Assembly: GCA_004802705.1 (NCBI GenBank)
Contig: SGPL01000345.1
Span: forward strand, 1-36,918
From: Bondarzewia mesenterica
Lineage: Eukaryota; Basidiomycota; Agaricomycetes; Russulales; Bondarzewiaceae
Direction of reading: 5' to 3'
DNA: 36,918 bases
How positions within the stretch are numbered: position 1 is the stretch's first letter; every line of letters starts with the position of its first letter. Shown here piece after piece: positions 1-10,106 of the stretch. Under the pieces are notes generated by a model. That model saw only the letters and a program-made list of their open reading frames with translations, ran no database searches and had not been told where the DNA came from. Both the position numbers and the translations under genes were made by a program.

Positions 1-25
1 GGAAAAAGGCTAATTCTTCGCACAG

Positions 26-144
26 ATCATCATGCCCATCAGTCGTGAGCCCGCATTTGAAACTGATCCAAGCGACTCATCCTTCGCTCAGTTCTCCTCA
101 GAACTTGAGGACATATTTTCCCATCTCACAATCACTCAACAGTA
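26..144 (+). CDS. 3' terminal exon of an unidentified gene (5' part outside window)
   Basis: An acceptor-like cacag precedes an open frame reading Ile-Ile-Met-Pro-Ile-Ser and ending in Thr-Gln-Gln and a TAG at 142-144. A stop lies just upstream in the same frame (positions 11-13), so the exon must begin after it. The roughly 38 residues are rich in Ser, Asp, Glu and Phe. An AATAAA-like element follows at about 169. I do not recognise the family. It could also be a chance open frame. Confidence 0.35.
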
Positions 145-1240
145 GAATTATTTACTGCTTTCTTGTTTTGAATAAATAGCTTGCATGCTTGTCCACTGAA
201 CACTTTAAGAAATGAGTATATATTCAATAAACCGTGCTTACAATGTTTGCAAGCCAATCAGATGTTGTTTTCATTGCTGTAAGCCAATCAAATGTCGTGT
301 TTGTCTATAGCCAATCAGAGGCCTACCACGTGACCAAGCTCTTTTGTATTCTTTGATGTCTGCCGTGATACTTACGGGTGATACAGTGATATTCCTGTTC
401 CTAAGAAACACGTTTTGAATTGTCAAGATCCGATCTACAAATTAAGACTCGAAATGGAGCTGCAGGGCCCAAAGCTGGCAGGAGCGTCAGTGCGGCTGTG
501 AAAAGGGCTGCGCGTTCCCACGGGTGGGAGCGGAACGCAGAATGCAGAATTCGCTCGTTTGGTCACCTCATATGCTCAGGCAGTCTCTTAATCCCGATAT
601 CGGAGGAAGGCACTACATGATGAGTCACACATAGATGGCTTTCTTTCGTGATGGACGCAGTAATTCTGGGTATCCAGATAGGTACGCCGCTACATGTTGT
701 GGTAACTTGACTTCTGCAAGGCTGTAGCTCCGTCTCTGAGCCCTTCTGCAGCTGGACCCTTCACTCTTTTGGCTCTCTGAGACAAAATGTCACGGTATAC
801 TTATACAGACCAACCTCCCTCATTCGGCGATGCTGTCAATTTGTCTCCTGCGCAGGTCTATTTCTATCTGGGGACACGGCCGCCTGTACCAGCTTGTTCA
901 TAGATTCCCTAAGTACCATTCGAAACGCCCCGGTTCAGCAAACGCATAGCTAGTGCAGAGGTAGGCAGCAATGTCTGCATATGCATTGTCGGTCGTGGCG
1001 CACTTGGCAAAGTCGATGCGTCTATGCACCTCCTGATCAGGATCATACCTATTCGATGATGCCATCAGCAAGGGAGAAACAGAGAAGGCACAACGGGGAC
1101 GTATCATTGATGCCAGCGTCTTCCAAATATCTCGACCGCCATACCCATGCGCACATATCTAGGGCCTTTAAGTCGCCTGCACGACCATCCCTTGGCGGCT
1201 GGGCTTAACCGTTTCCCTGACCTGCTTCTTTCACTCTTGC
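145..1240. other. Intergenic stretch, no supported gene
   Basis: The spacer between the terminal exon and the membrane protein gene contains the CCAAT repeat listed separately. A short open frame of about 37 codons starts at 787 (Met-Ser-Arg-Tyr-Thr) and shows neither splice structure nor a recognisable product. Nothing else is supported. Confidence 0.5.
251..330. promoter_or_regulatory. Triple CCAAT-box tandem repeat followed by a CACGTG E-box
   Basis: CCAATCA occurs at 254, 284 and 311. The first two sit in 30-nt tandem units beginning AAGCCAATCA (251-280 and 281-310), and the third opens a partial unit. A palindromic CACGTG follows at about 327. CCAAT boxes bind the HAP/NF-Y complex and CACGTG binds bHLH factors in fungi. 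Which gene is served is not clear: the nearest start downstream is about 0.9 kb away, so this may belong to an unseen transcript or a degraded LTR. Confidence 0.45.
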
Positions 1241-2671
1241 ATGATGGGCATCCCTCTCGACAAAGCGGAATTCCTATCCTTGTTCCTTGAGACTTTTGTA
1301 TATGGTATGGAATACTGTCATAGTTCCAACAGGTATCTATGGTTGAATTGTTTTCCTCGTGCGGACCTGCAGGTGTTTTCTTCACGTTATGCTTGATCAC
1401 AGTCATCGTTCTTGCTCGTCTTCGTAGCGAGGGCACACGCACCGAGCGGACACTCCTTCCCGTTGCAGTGATCATGCTTTTATTGGCGACTGGAGTACGC
1501 ATCCCCCTCTATTCTCTTATTTACGCTGCTGATTGTTTTCTCAGCACATAATCATTGACTTCATCAGGGCTCTGGACGCGTTTTTGCTCCAACCAATAGA
1601 GTCGCAGAAGGCCGTTTCTCTGTATTACGCCAACCTAGCCGATCCGCTATTCATTGCAAAAACTGTATTATACTGGCTGCAGACAATGCTGGGAGATAGT
1701 GTCATCGTGTGTATCTCGTTCGTTATCAATTATCGTTCATGCGTGCTTAGGTCCTGGAACCAGATATGGCGCTGTCATATTGTTTATGCCAGAAGGTACG
1801 GAGTCGTCGCTTTCCCACTCGTCCTGCTGATTGCTGCGTTTGGTGTGTTACTGTCTATCATTGACCGAAGAGAATGAATTTTCTGATGTGCAATTAATTC
1901 AGTATCTGGGGTGGCCATCTTGCGCACACTGAGTCATTTCACATTTGGCGCGACCATCTTCGAAACAGCACACAACTGGATCACAGTCTTTTTCGTCTTG
2001 ACCATGGTTATCAATATTTATTGCACAAGTATGTTTAATTCTTTTTGAATTGGTGTACTCCTTTCAACTCTTTGTATGCAGCTTTCATCACCTGGCGAAT
2101 ACATTCTACGGGTCGACTGCAACCTGGGTTTGGGAACTTGCTTCCCGTTATCATTGTTCTTGTCGAAAGTGGTGCTATCTACACGTCTAATATTATTGCC
2201 TTCCTTTGCGCATATCGTCAGCGACTGCTCTGTTCTTCTGCACACTATTTCAAACTCATGCGCTTCTGCACATAGTATCTGGATCTAATGGACAATACGC
2301 CGCGCTTGATCTCATCACCCCAATAGTCGTGAGTTGGTTCTCCGCCCATTGAACTCCTGTACCTCTCCTGACAACTTTCATCCTGCTGTGCGTATTAGGG
2401 CATCGTATTCTGCCTCCTCATTCTCCAAGTGAAGTTCCACTTCGGTATGCGCCCGACGTCACGCTCAACAAGTGGTGGGGTGCAAGAAGCTGTCTCAAGG
2501 ACAAGTCGGTTTGCTGGTGGTGGTGCGCGCAACAGACAGGCGACGTATCCTCTTACACCTCTTACGATAGAAATAACGACACACACTGAAGGCCCATATT
2601 CGGTAGACGCTGACTTGGAGATAGGAAGGCGAGACAAGGCGATGGAGGCGTCATCCAAAACCTCCATGTAA
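1241..2671 (+). CDS. Seven-helix-type Agaricomycete membrane protein, unknown function
   Basis: Eight exons close in one frame: 1241-1304, 1373-1494, 1545-1708, 1751-1842, 1903-2028, 2082-2216, 2276-2328 and 2399-2671, giving about 342 residues. The start follows MMGIPLDKAEF, typical of a large Agaricomycete family whose members open with a short acidic segment before the first helix. Hydrophobic stretches in order include VFFTLCLITVIVL, LLPVAVIMLLLATG, VVAFPLVLLIAAF, ITVFFVLTMVINIY, LLPVIIVLVESGAIYTSNII and ITPIVGIVFCLLIL. The C-terminal ~80 residues are polar, Ser/Thr/Arg rich and presumably cytoplasmic. The exon 6 donor (gtcagc) is weak; the other boundaries are ordinary GT-AG. The fold resembles fungal receptor-like proteins, but I see no diagnostic ligand or signalling motif. 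Confidence 0.75.
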
Positions 2672-2941
2672 TCTGACAGGCCCGCTAGTTGTTCCGCAGA
2701 AAGTTGTATGGTTAATGGAGAGATGTAGTTGTATTACCTCTGTTCTTATATACAAAAAAAAAACATATCCGAACTGCCTTTGTAGTATTCCTACGGAGCC
2801 GGCTCGCATGCATGTGTATCCATTCAGCAAACAGCTTCCGCATGGTACTGCGGTGTATAAAAGAGTTCAACGAGTGTTGTTCCACCATCCACGGTTGATT
2901 GTGGTCCTTGAGGCCTTTGAGGGTGTGACATGAATTTGCAT

Positions 2942-2964
2942 TTCTAGATTTTTCTATGAAGTTC
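2942..2964 (+). promoter_or_regulatory. Heat-shock-element-like array upstream of hsp60
   Basis: TTC triplets occur at 2942, 2952 and 2962, an exact 10-bp phase. GAT sits at 2947, one mismatch from the GAA expected between TTCs in the TTCnnGAAnnTTC pattern bound by HSF1 trimers; the second intermediate unit (TGA at 2957) is poor. The array lies about 126-148 bp before the hsp60 ATG, a sensible distance. Hsp60 genes are classic HSF targets. Confidence 0.5.
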
Positions 2965-3024
2965 GCGTTGCCAAACAGGCGCACACACAAAAGGCAGAGA
3001 GCGTTCCGCTGTCCGACATTCTCA

Positions 3025-3083
3025 CTCACTCCTCTTCTCTTTTATTTTCTCTTCTCCTCAACTTTCCTACTTTTTCCTTTAAG
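3025..3083 (+). promoter_or_regulatory. Pyrimidine-rich leader before the hsp60 start
   Basis: The 60 bases before the ATG are almost entirely C and T (blocks such as cctcttctcttttattttct). CT-rich tracts ahead of the start are common in strongly expressed fungal genes and often mark the transcription start zone. Confidence 0.45.
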
Positions 3084-3089
3084 CCCACG

Positions 3090-4023
3090 ATGCACTCCAT
3101 CTCCTACACGTCCTCTCGTGCCCTCCGCCGTGCCGCTGCCAAGGTTGCGCGGTCGACCCCTGCGCTCACTCGTGGCGCGCATAAGGAAATTAAGTTTTCC
3201 AATGAGGGCCGTGCGAGCATCTTGAACGGTGTTGATATACTCGCAAACGCTGTCAGTGTTACGCTTGGGCCAAAGGGTTCGCAGATTCACATTTTTTCTT
3301 TGATGCGAATATGAATGTGCTGACGTGGTTAACTTCCAGGCCGGAATGTCATCATCGAGCAATCGTTTGGTGGGCCGAAAATCACAAAAGGTAGGATCCT
3401 GAAATAGTTAAACGTTTACCTGTACCTGCAGCTCTACTTTGTCATCTCCTCTGGATATCAATGCCTCCTTATTTCTGCTCTGAGAGTTGGTTAAACACAT
3501 CTGCGCACATGATGGTTGTTTGTCATGTCTTCATTTGTCTTCTACGTTTCTCCCTTCTGGAGTACATTGCAACTCGTCATTTTATCTCGTATGGTGCTGA
3601 CTGTATACCTTCCAGATGGTGTTACCGTCGCAAAGTCCATCACACTGAAGGACAAGTTCGAAAACCTTGGTGCACGGTCAGTTTGAATTTCTTTCCTGAT
3701 ACTCCTATCATCTCATCACTTCTCGTAGACTCGTTCAAGACGTCGCACAGAAGACTAACGAGGTTGCCGGCGATGGTACGACGACGGCCACTGTCCTTGC
3801 CCGTGCGATTTATTCTGAGGGTGTGAAGAATGTTGCTGCCGGATGCAATCCCATGGATCTCCGTCGTGGTTCCCAAGCCGCCGTTGAGCGGGTTGTCGAG
3901 TTCCTTTCGAAAAATACCAAGACGGTCACCACTACCGCCGAGATTGCTCAAGTCGCGACCATCTCTGCAAACGGCGACATTCATGTCGGCAACTTGATTG
4001 CACAGGCGATGGAAAAGGTTGGA

Positions 4024-4055
<32 letters not shown>

Positions 4056-5250
4056 GACGATTGAGGACGAGATTGAGATCACTGAGGGTATGCGCTTTGA
4101 CAGAGGTTTCATCTCACCTTACTTCGTCACGGACGTCAAGGCGCAGAAGGTTGAGTTCGAGAAGCCGTTGATTTTGCTCTCAGAGAAGAAAATTTCCTTA
4201 CTCCAGGATATCCTCCCTTCCCTCGAGGCCGCTGCTCAGGCCCGCCGACCACTGTTGATCATCGCGGAGGATGTTGACGGGGAAGCCCTTGCTGCTTGCA
4301 TCCTCAACAAACTCCGTGGTCAGCTTCAGGTCGCCGCTGTGAAAGCCCCGGGCTTTGGAGATAACCGCAAGAGCATCTTGGGTGACTTGGCCATCCTCAC
4401 TGGTGGTACTGTCTTCACCGATGAGCTCGACATCAAGCTCGAGCGTGCAACACCTGACTTACTTGGTTCGACTGGCTCTGTCACGATTACGAAGGAGGAC
4501 ACCATCGTGTTGAACGGGGAGGGCAGTAAGGACGCCATCCAGGCGCGTTGCGAGCAGATCCGTTCGATCATCGCGGATCCCACGACTAGCGACTTCGACC
4601 GAACCAAGCTACAGGAACGTCTTGCCAAACTCAGCGGTGGAGTTGCTGTCATCAAGGTGGGCGGCAGCTCCGAGGTCGAGGTTGGGGAAAAGAAGGACCG
4701 TTATGATGATGCGCTCAATGCCACCCGCGCTGCCGTTGAGGAGGGTATCCTACCTGGTGGTGGTGTTGCGCTCCTGAAGGCTTCGCTCGTGCTAGCTTCG
4801 TCCTCACCCGGTGCTCCCAATCAGTCTTTGGCGTCTTCTACCTCTGCCAATGCAGATGTCAAGCCAATACCAACTGCGAACTTCGACCAGGACCTCGGTG
4901 TATCGATCATTCGTCGCGCTCTCACTTACCCTGCACGCACGATCATGACCAATGCTGGTGAAGAGGCAAGCGTCATCGTCGGTACCCTGACTGCTCAGTA
5001 TGGCACCCCCGACAAATTCGCTTGGGGTTACGATGCCAGCAAGGGGGAATACGTCGATATGATCAAGGCGGGTATCGTTGACCCATTGAAGGTAGTCCGA
5101 ACGGCATTAGTGGATGCTGCGGGTGTTGCAAGCTTGCTGACGACCAGTGAAGCGAGCATTGTTGAGGGTGAAGAGGACAAGCCCGCAGCTGGTGGTGGTA
5201 TGGGCGGCATGGGCGGCATGGGAGGCATGGGAGGCATGGGAGGTTTCTAA
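3090..5250 (+). CDS. hsp60: Mitochondrial chaperonin Hsp60 (GroEL family)
   Basis: Exons 3090-3276, 3340-3390, 3616-3676 and 3729-5250 join in frame to about 606 residues. The first ~30 residues are rich in Arg, Ser and Ala with no acidic residue, as expected of a mitochondrial presequence. Mature Hsp60 begins near [10 protein letters not shown]. Seen motifs: LGPKGRNV at the nucleotide site, [13 protein letters not shown] around residues 113-125 (the ATPase loop), [13 protein letters not shown] in the apical domain, GGGVALLKA, and a C-terminal GGM repeat ending in GGF that faces the folding cavity. A short Ser/Pro-rich insertion near residues 430-450 is the only unusual part. Hsp60 works as a double ring with Hsp10 in the matrix to refold imported proteins. 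The upstream heat-shock-like array supports stress induction. Confidence 0.97.
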
Positions 5251-5852
5251 GCAGGTAGTGATCTGGCTCCTCCACAATGTGTCCATGTCATGGATCCATC
5301 GTCGGTTGTATCCGCCAATGGATCAAAACAAAAGTACTGACCTTGATCCTTAGCTTATTCCCCACACACCTTCCACGTTTGCCTCGCACCTCACGCGCTA
5401 TGCCTCATCCTGCTTACTCCGCACCATCTACATAAGTACATTACTCGTTTATGTCGTTGCTTATTTGTTCCTTTCGGTTTTCTGGCAAATCCAACCACCA
5501 CTCATGAATGTTTGAACTTATACTTGGAAGTTGTGCCCCCCTCCCCCCCAGGAAGTAAAAGAACAACTCGGGATAACGTGAATATCCAGACGACTATCAA
5601 AACTGCTTCTAGCTAATTTGATACACTTCATTTCTGTAGCTTCGTAGCGTCGGTTAAATATGTACGGGTTTAAGTAGGTTTAAGTGTACGTAAAGATTTT
5701 CACGTGAAATAAAGAAGCGATCACATGACAGAACAGCCTCTGCGCGACGAATTTGTCATCGCGCCAGTGCTGCGCCGCCGCGTCAGCCATTTGACATCAG
5801 CGGGGTCACTCGCAGTCGGGCTATTGATAATTGTGGAACTCTTCCTCATACC
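5251..5852. other. Spacer between hsp60 and the first zinc-cluster gene
   Basis: About 600 nt containing the hsp60 3' untranslated region and the promoter of the regulator gene. A C-rich run (ccccctcccccccagg, near 5537) is the only low-complexity feature. No gene is supported. Confidence 0.5.
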
Positions 5853-8800
5853 ATGTTCTCAGAGGAACAGTCCACTTCGACCCAAGCGCAGGGTGCTAAA
5901 AAGGATTTGAAGAGACATCAGGCCAAAAGAGCGTGCGACAGATGCAGACAGCAAAAAGGCATGTTCCCTCTCAAAGCCGAAGTATTATATACCCCGCCTA
6001 ACGCCCATCATCCCCTTGCATAGCTCGTTGTAAGAAATCAGTTAATACATCTCTTTATGATATAGTATTGACAGAAACGAACGTGCAGGCAGCAGCTTAG
6101 GTGAAAATGGGAGTCGATGCTCTAATTGCGAACTGGCTGATGCCGAATGCACCTACCTATACATCAGGGTGAGTACACGACGCAGCTCTCTCTCTTTCTC
6201 TCTCTCTCTGTGTGTGCGAAGTCGAGGATTAAAAGCATGTGCTGGCTTTGCCAAGCCAAGAGTGCGGGGGCTTTATATTTCAGTCTCAGGACGGGTCACG
6301 TTGCAGTCACTCAGGTGTGCTTGCCCTGTTAGTCGGGCTGGTCAGATATCAGTCGTTTCCCCCTTTGGGACGGATCTTTCTCTACGCGCACCACCATCGG
6401 TTCTTGCAATGCCATTAACCCCCTCTTTTCAGAAACAACGTATCCAAAAAAAAGTCACAAGCCTATGTCCATAATCTTGAAGCTCGTATTCAAGCTATAG
6501 AAGGAATGCTTCGTCGAGTCCGTCAGATCCACGCATTCACCCATTATTACTCACTTATCCGATATAGGCACTGCCTGATACTGCTCTCAATGAATTAGGG
6601 GAGCTTCACCTGTCCGAGCCTTCGAGCAGAGTCGAATCCGTCAGCACAACACCTCAAGTCCACAGCCCACGGTCATCATGCTCCAGGATATTGTATGACA
6701 GCAATCTCTCAGCCTCCGATGGTCTAGAGCCAGATCCAAGCGACGACGAGTATGATTGCGAAATACCTGAATTACAAGACCGACTGAACGATCTTTCTAT
6801 CAATCATTTGCACACGTGGCTGGGCAAGTCTAGTGAAGCAGGGCTGGTGCGAAAGGCAATGCATGCGCGATCTGAATATTCGGCAGTGCAGCGCGAGAAA
6901 GGTGCTAGCCGCCCTTCGGACCCGTCGTTTCGGCTTAGAGCTGACTATTGGAAACCATTACCGGTATTCAAATGTTTAACTTTTGTTTGCCGCACGAGCC
7001 TGATATCGACTCGACATTGTAGTGGGAGCGCATTCATACGGAAGTCAAACGTCCTTCATACGACTTTCCTGATCCAGACCTCCTCCAGAATCTTGTGGAC
7101 CTTTATTTTCGACACCTGAATGATTTTATGCCTCTCTTTCACAGGCCGGCATTCGATCAATCTCTTGCCGATGGTCTTCACTATCGCAATTCTGGATTTG
7201 GAAAGGTTGTACTGCTTGTTTGTGCTGTCGGGGCAAAATATTCAAACGACCCAAGAGTGTTACTGGAAGGAACGAACGATTGGTACTCAGCTGGATACAA
7301 ATGGTTCTCGCAAGTCGAGGTAGCGCCCAGGTTGGGGCAAGCTCCTCCAAGCCTGTATGATTTGCAAATGCACGCAGTGAGTCTTCGTATTCCAAAGAAC
7401 TCTAAGGTCTGTGAGACATTTTAATCTGGCGTTGACAGGTCGCAGTAATGTATCTGTATGGTTCACCGACACAAGCGTGTTGGATTACTGCCGGGGTTGG
7501 TGTCCGATTGGCTATCGACGCTGGAGCACACAGAAAGAGGATGTATAAAGCTAATTTAACTGTTGAAGACGAATTGTGGAAACGTGCCTTCTGGTTAGCT
7601 CTCTTATTTTGTGCACTCACCTGCAGACGAACATCTTTTGACAGGGTACTTCTGACCATGGACGTCATGATGAGTTTTGCATTCGGTCGACCATGCGCCA
7701 TCCGAGAGGAGGAGTAAGTAGCTGTTCATGATATACGCTGACGGGTTTGATTGTAACATCACGCAGGTATGATGTCGACTTTCCAACAGAGTGCGATGAC
7801 ATGTACTGGACTCATCCTGATCCTGAGCAAGCTTTCAAACAGCCGCCCGGGAAACCGTGTAAAGTATCATTCTTCATATCCCTTTTAAAATTATCGCAGA
7901 TTCAATCCTGCGCTTTACGAACGATTGTGAGCTGCGTAGTCTCTTCCAATCGTGAATGAACATCTCACTGATCATGTTCCATGATCAGTACTCGACGAAT
8001 AAGTCGAAAGCTCTTCTCGGTTTTCAAGGTCCAGAATGGGAGCAGCGTGTTGTCTCGACATTAGACTCGGAACTCAAAAAGTGGTACGATTCTCTCCCCA
8101 TTCACTGTATGTCGCCCATCTCTTTTATACATATCGAATCTGGGAGTCAGCTTATGGCCGTTGATAATAGTACGCTGGGACTCCACGCGCGACGATGCCT
8201 TCTTCATGCAGTCAGCATGTCTATGTGCAGAATTTAATATCATTCAGATCCTCATTCACCGCCCATTCATCCGTTCTCCTGCAACTTCGTCATCTTCATC
8301 AATTTCGTCACTTGCCATATGTACCAACGCGGCGAGGTCCTGTGCTCGTATCTTTAGAGACGAAAAGATCAATACGGTCGACACCAGACCTCCTGTCATG
8401 CAGGTGCGTCTCTAAGTTGGCTGTGCGCCACCCAGAACACTGAGGCGTTCATCCAATTAATACAGCTTTCCGCTTTCCTTTCCGCAATCGTGTTGCTAGT
8501 TAACGCCTGGGGAGTAAACCGTTCTGGAATATCACTAGACCCTGCGAAAGAGATGGAGGAAGTGTATACCTGCATGTCAGTGCTCAAGCAGGCAGAAGGC
8601 AGGTGAGTGCTAAGAGAACTTACACCTAAACCTTGCAGACGCTTTTGCTCATAGCATGTATTTTTTTTTGAAGGTGGCACTCAGCGGGAAGATTGCGGTA
8701 GGTCGCTAATGATAGCGTCTATTTTCTATTTATTGATGCCATGGTGTTTGCACTGTTTTACAGAGATGTCTTGACCGATTTGGCTTCCTGCGTGCCTGCA

Positions 8801-9690
8801 CAAATGCAAAAACCTCAGTCATCTTCGAATCAGGGACGGATCTATCAAAGAGGCACTCTTCTCAACCCGGATTCTCTCCTCTCGGAATCCGTGTCATTCA
8901 TAGATTCCTTACAGTCCTCCGGAGGATCTAGTTCGTATCGAGACCCTAGCTATGAACCGAGCGTCTTCGTTCAGCCAATGACCGCTGCCAAGGAGCATCG
9001 GAACTCTCGCCCCACTATGGACATTATTCATTCTAGTCAGGATAGTGCTGCCACTCTCGGTATTGCAGATCGGAACCGCAATGACGAGTCTCTGGTACTG
9101 TCATCTCACCAATCATCGGCGAGCCTGAGCGACCCTTTGGGTAGTTTCCAAACTCCACATGCATCTGCCACTTCTACCGTTGGATACCCAAGGCCAGATT
9201 CTGACATGCGTGATGCATTTCTGCAACCTGAACCACAACCCACGGCTCTAGCAACGTATCCGGTTTCGCCCTCCTTCTCGCTTCCACTTGATATGTCCAC
9301 GTCACCAAACGTCGCTCCTTCTCAATCACCTCCCTTTCCGGCCGGACAGACTAATCCCGTAGTCGATCCTTTCATCCTCCCGGCTACGAGCATAGCTGGG
9401 ACGTGGCCTGACCTTAATCTCGAAGACACGATGCAGGCGGAGGACGACACGATCACCATGTGGGACACCATGCCGTCTACATTCGGGTACGTCTTAGCTT
9501 GCTCTCACTTCATAGCGCCCCTTCTGCCCATGTTTCGCTCCCCTCGTTGCTCTTGTCACCCGCAACATCTTTGGGGTTCCGTTTTTTTTTGCAGTGTCCA
9601 ACTCGCGTTCATGTTTTCGCTGACACCCATTTGTGATACTACAGCTTAGACGACTGGGATATGTATCTACAGCAGCAGCATCAAACGTAG
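5853..9690 (+). CDS. Zn2Cys6 transcription factor with fungal_trans domain (paralog 1, possible one-base frameshift)
   Basis: Fifteen exons: 5853-5958, 6024-6029, 6101-6168, 6433-6517, 6568-6963, 7023-7376, 7439-7593, 7645-7713, 7767-7926, 7989-8106, 8171-8403, 8466-8602, 8674-8697, 8764-9486 and 9645-9690. Splicing the first three gives a complete zinc cluster, ACDRCRQQKARCENG followed by SRCSNCELADAECTYL, then a linker and a coiled coil (VHNLEARIQAIEGMLRR). An acidic stretch (PDPSDDEYDCEIPE) precedes the fungal-specific regulatory domain with LFHRPAF, DWYSAGYKWFSQVE and FGRPCAIREEEYDVDFP. A Ser/Pro-rich tail ends in MWDTMPSTFGLDDWDMYL. The exon lengths sum to one base more than a whole number of codons; the excess lies in an A8 run (6446-6453) of exon 4, where seven A would keep frame. 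Intron 1 has a GC donor. Expected role: nuclear, binding CGG-type sites. About 892 residues if the frame is kept. The target genes are unknown. Confidence 0.85.
6446..6453 (+). other. A8 homopolymer that breaks the reading frame of paralog 1
   Basis: With the consensus donor at 6169 and acceptor ending at 6432, exon 4 begins Lys-Gln-Arg-Ile-Gln, comparable to Lys-Arg-Arg-Leu-Pro in the minus-strand paralog, but runs out of frame after the eight A. All later exons close perfectly if one A is dropped. Using the AG at 6453-6454 as acceptor would also restore frame but lacks a pyrimidine tract. A sequencing error, a polymorphism or a recent mutation are all possible. Confidence 0.6.
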
Positions 9691-10106
9691 AGCGAGTGAG
9701 CACTCCAACAGGCGAGGGTTCACTCATGTTACTTTTTTGAGCGGACCAGACGTTGCTCTTAAATTTACGCGCGGAATCTTTTAGACATGGCATAATGAGT
9801 TTGTAACATATGTGACCCGTAGATCTTGCATTGATTTGTTCTATTATCACCATCTCTTCAAGTCTCTCAAGGTACATATATAATTGAATACCAAGAAGTG
9901 GTATCAGAAAGCATTCACATTAATATCCACACGGTGGGCCGCAAGTAGCAAAAAAAAGATGTAATGTGATCCGAAGCGAAAACGATAATTGAAGCGTACA
10001 GAAACAAGCAAGAACAAGAAATGGTCGATGGTTACTGGTATACAGATGTAATGCGATAGCAGAAAATTGTATGTACTCCTTTCATGGATAGGTGCATGCA
10101 CCGTCC
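9691..10106. other. Convergent spacer between paralog 1 and FPPS
   Basis: About 415 nt of shared 3' flank for two convergent genes. It is AT-rich, with short A and T runs. No gene or RNA is visible. Confidence 0.5.

Larger units (their letters stand above)
2672..3089. other. hsp60 upstream region
   Basis: This 418-nt spacer holds the heat-shock-element-like array and the pyrimidine-rich leader listed separately. The short open frames in it look like chance. Confidence 0.5.

Noticed and set aside
5028..5353. Long antisense and alternate-frame open stretches over the hsp60 C-terminus
   Set aside because: They are shadows of the GGM repeat codons; Pro-Met-Pro and Trp-Glu-Ala runs come from the repetitive DNA.
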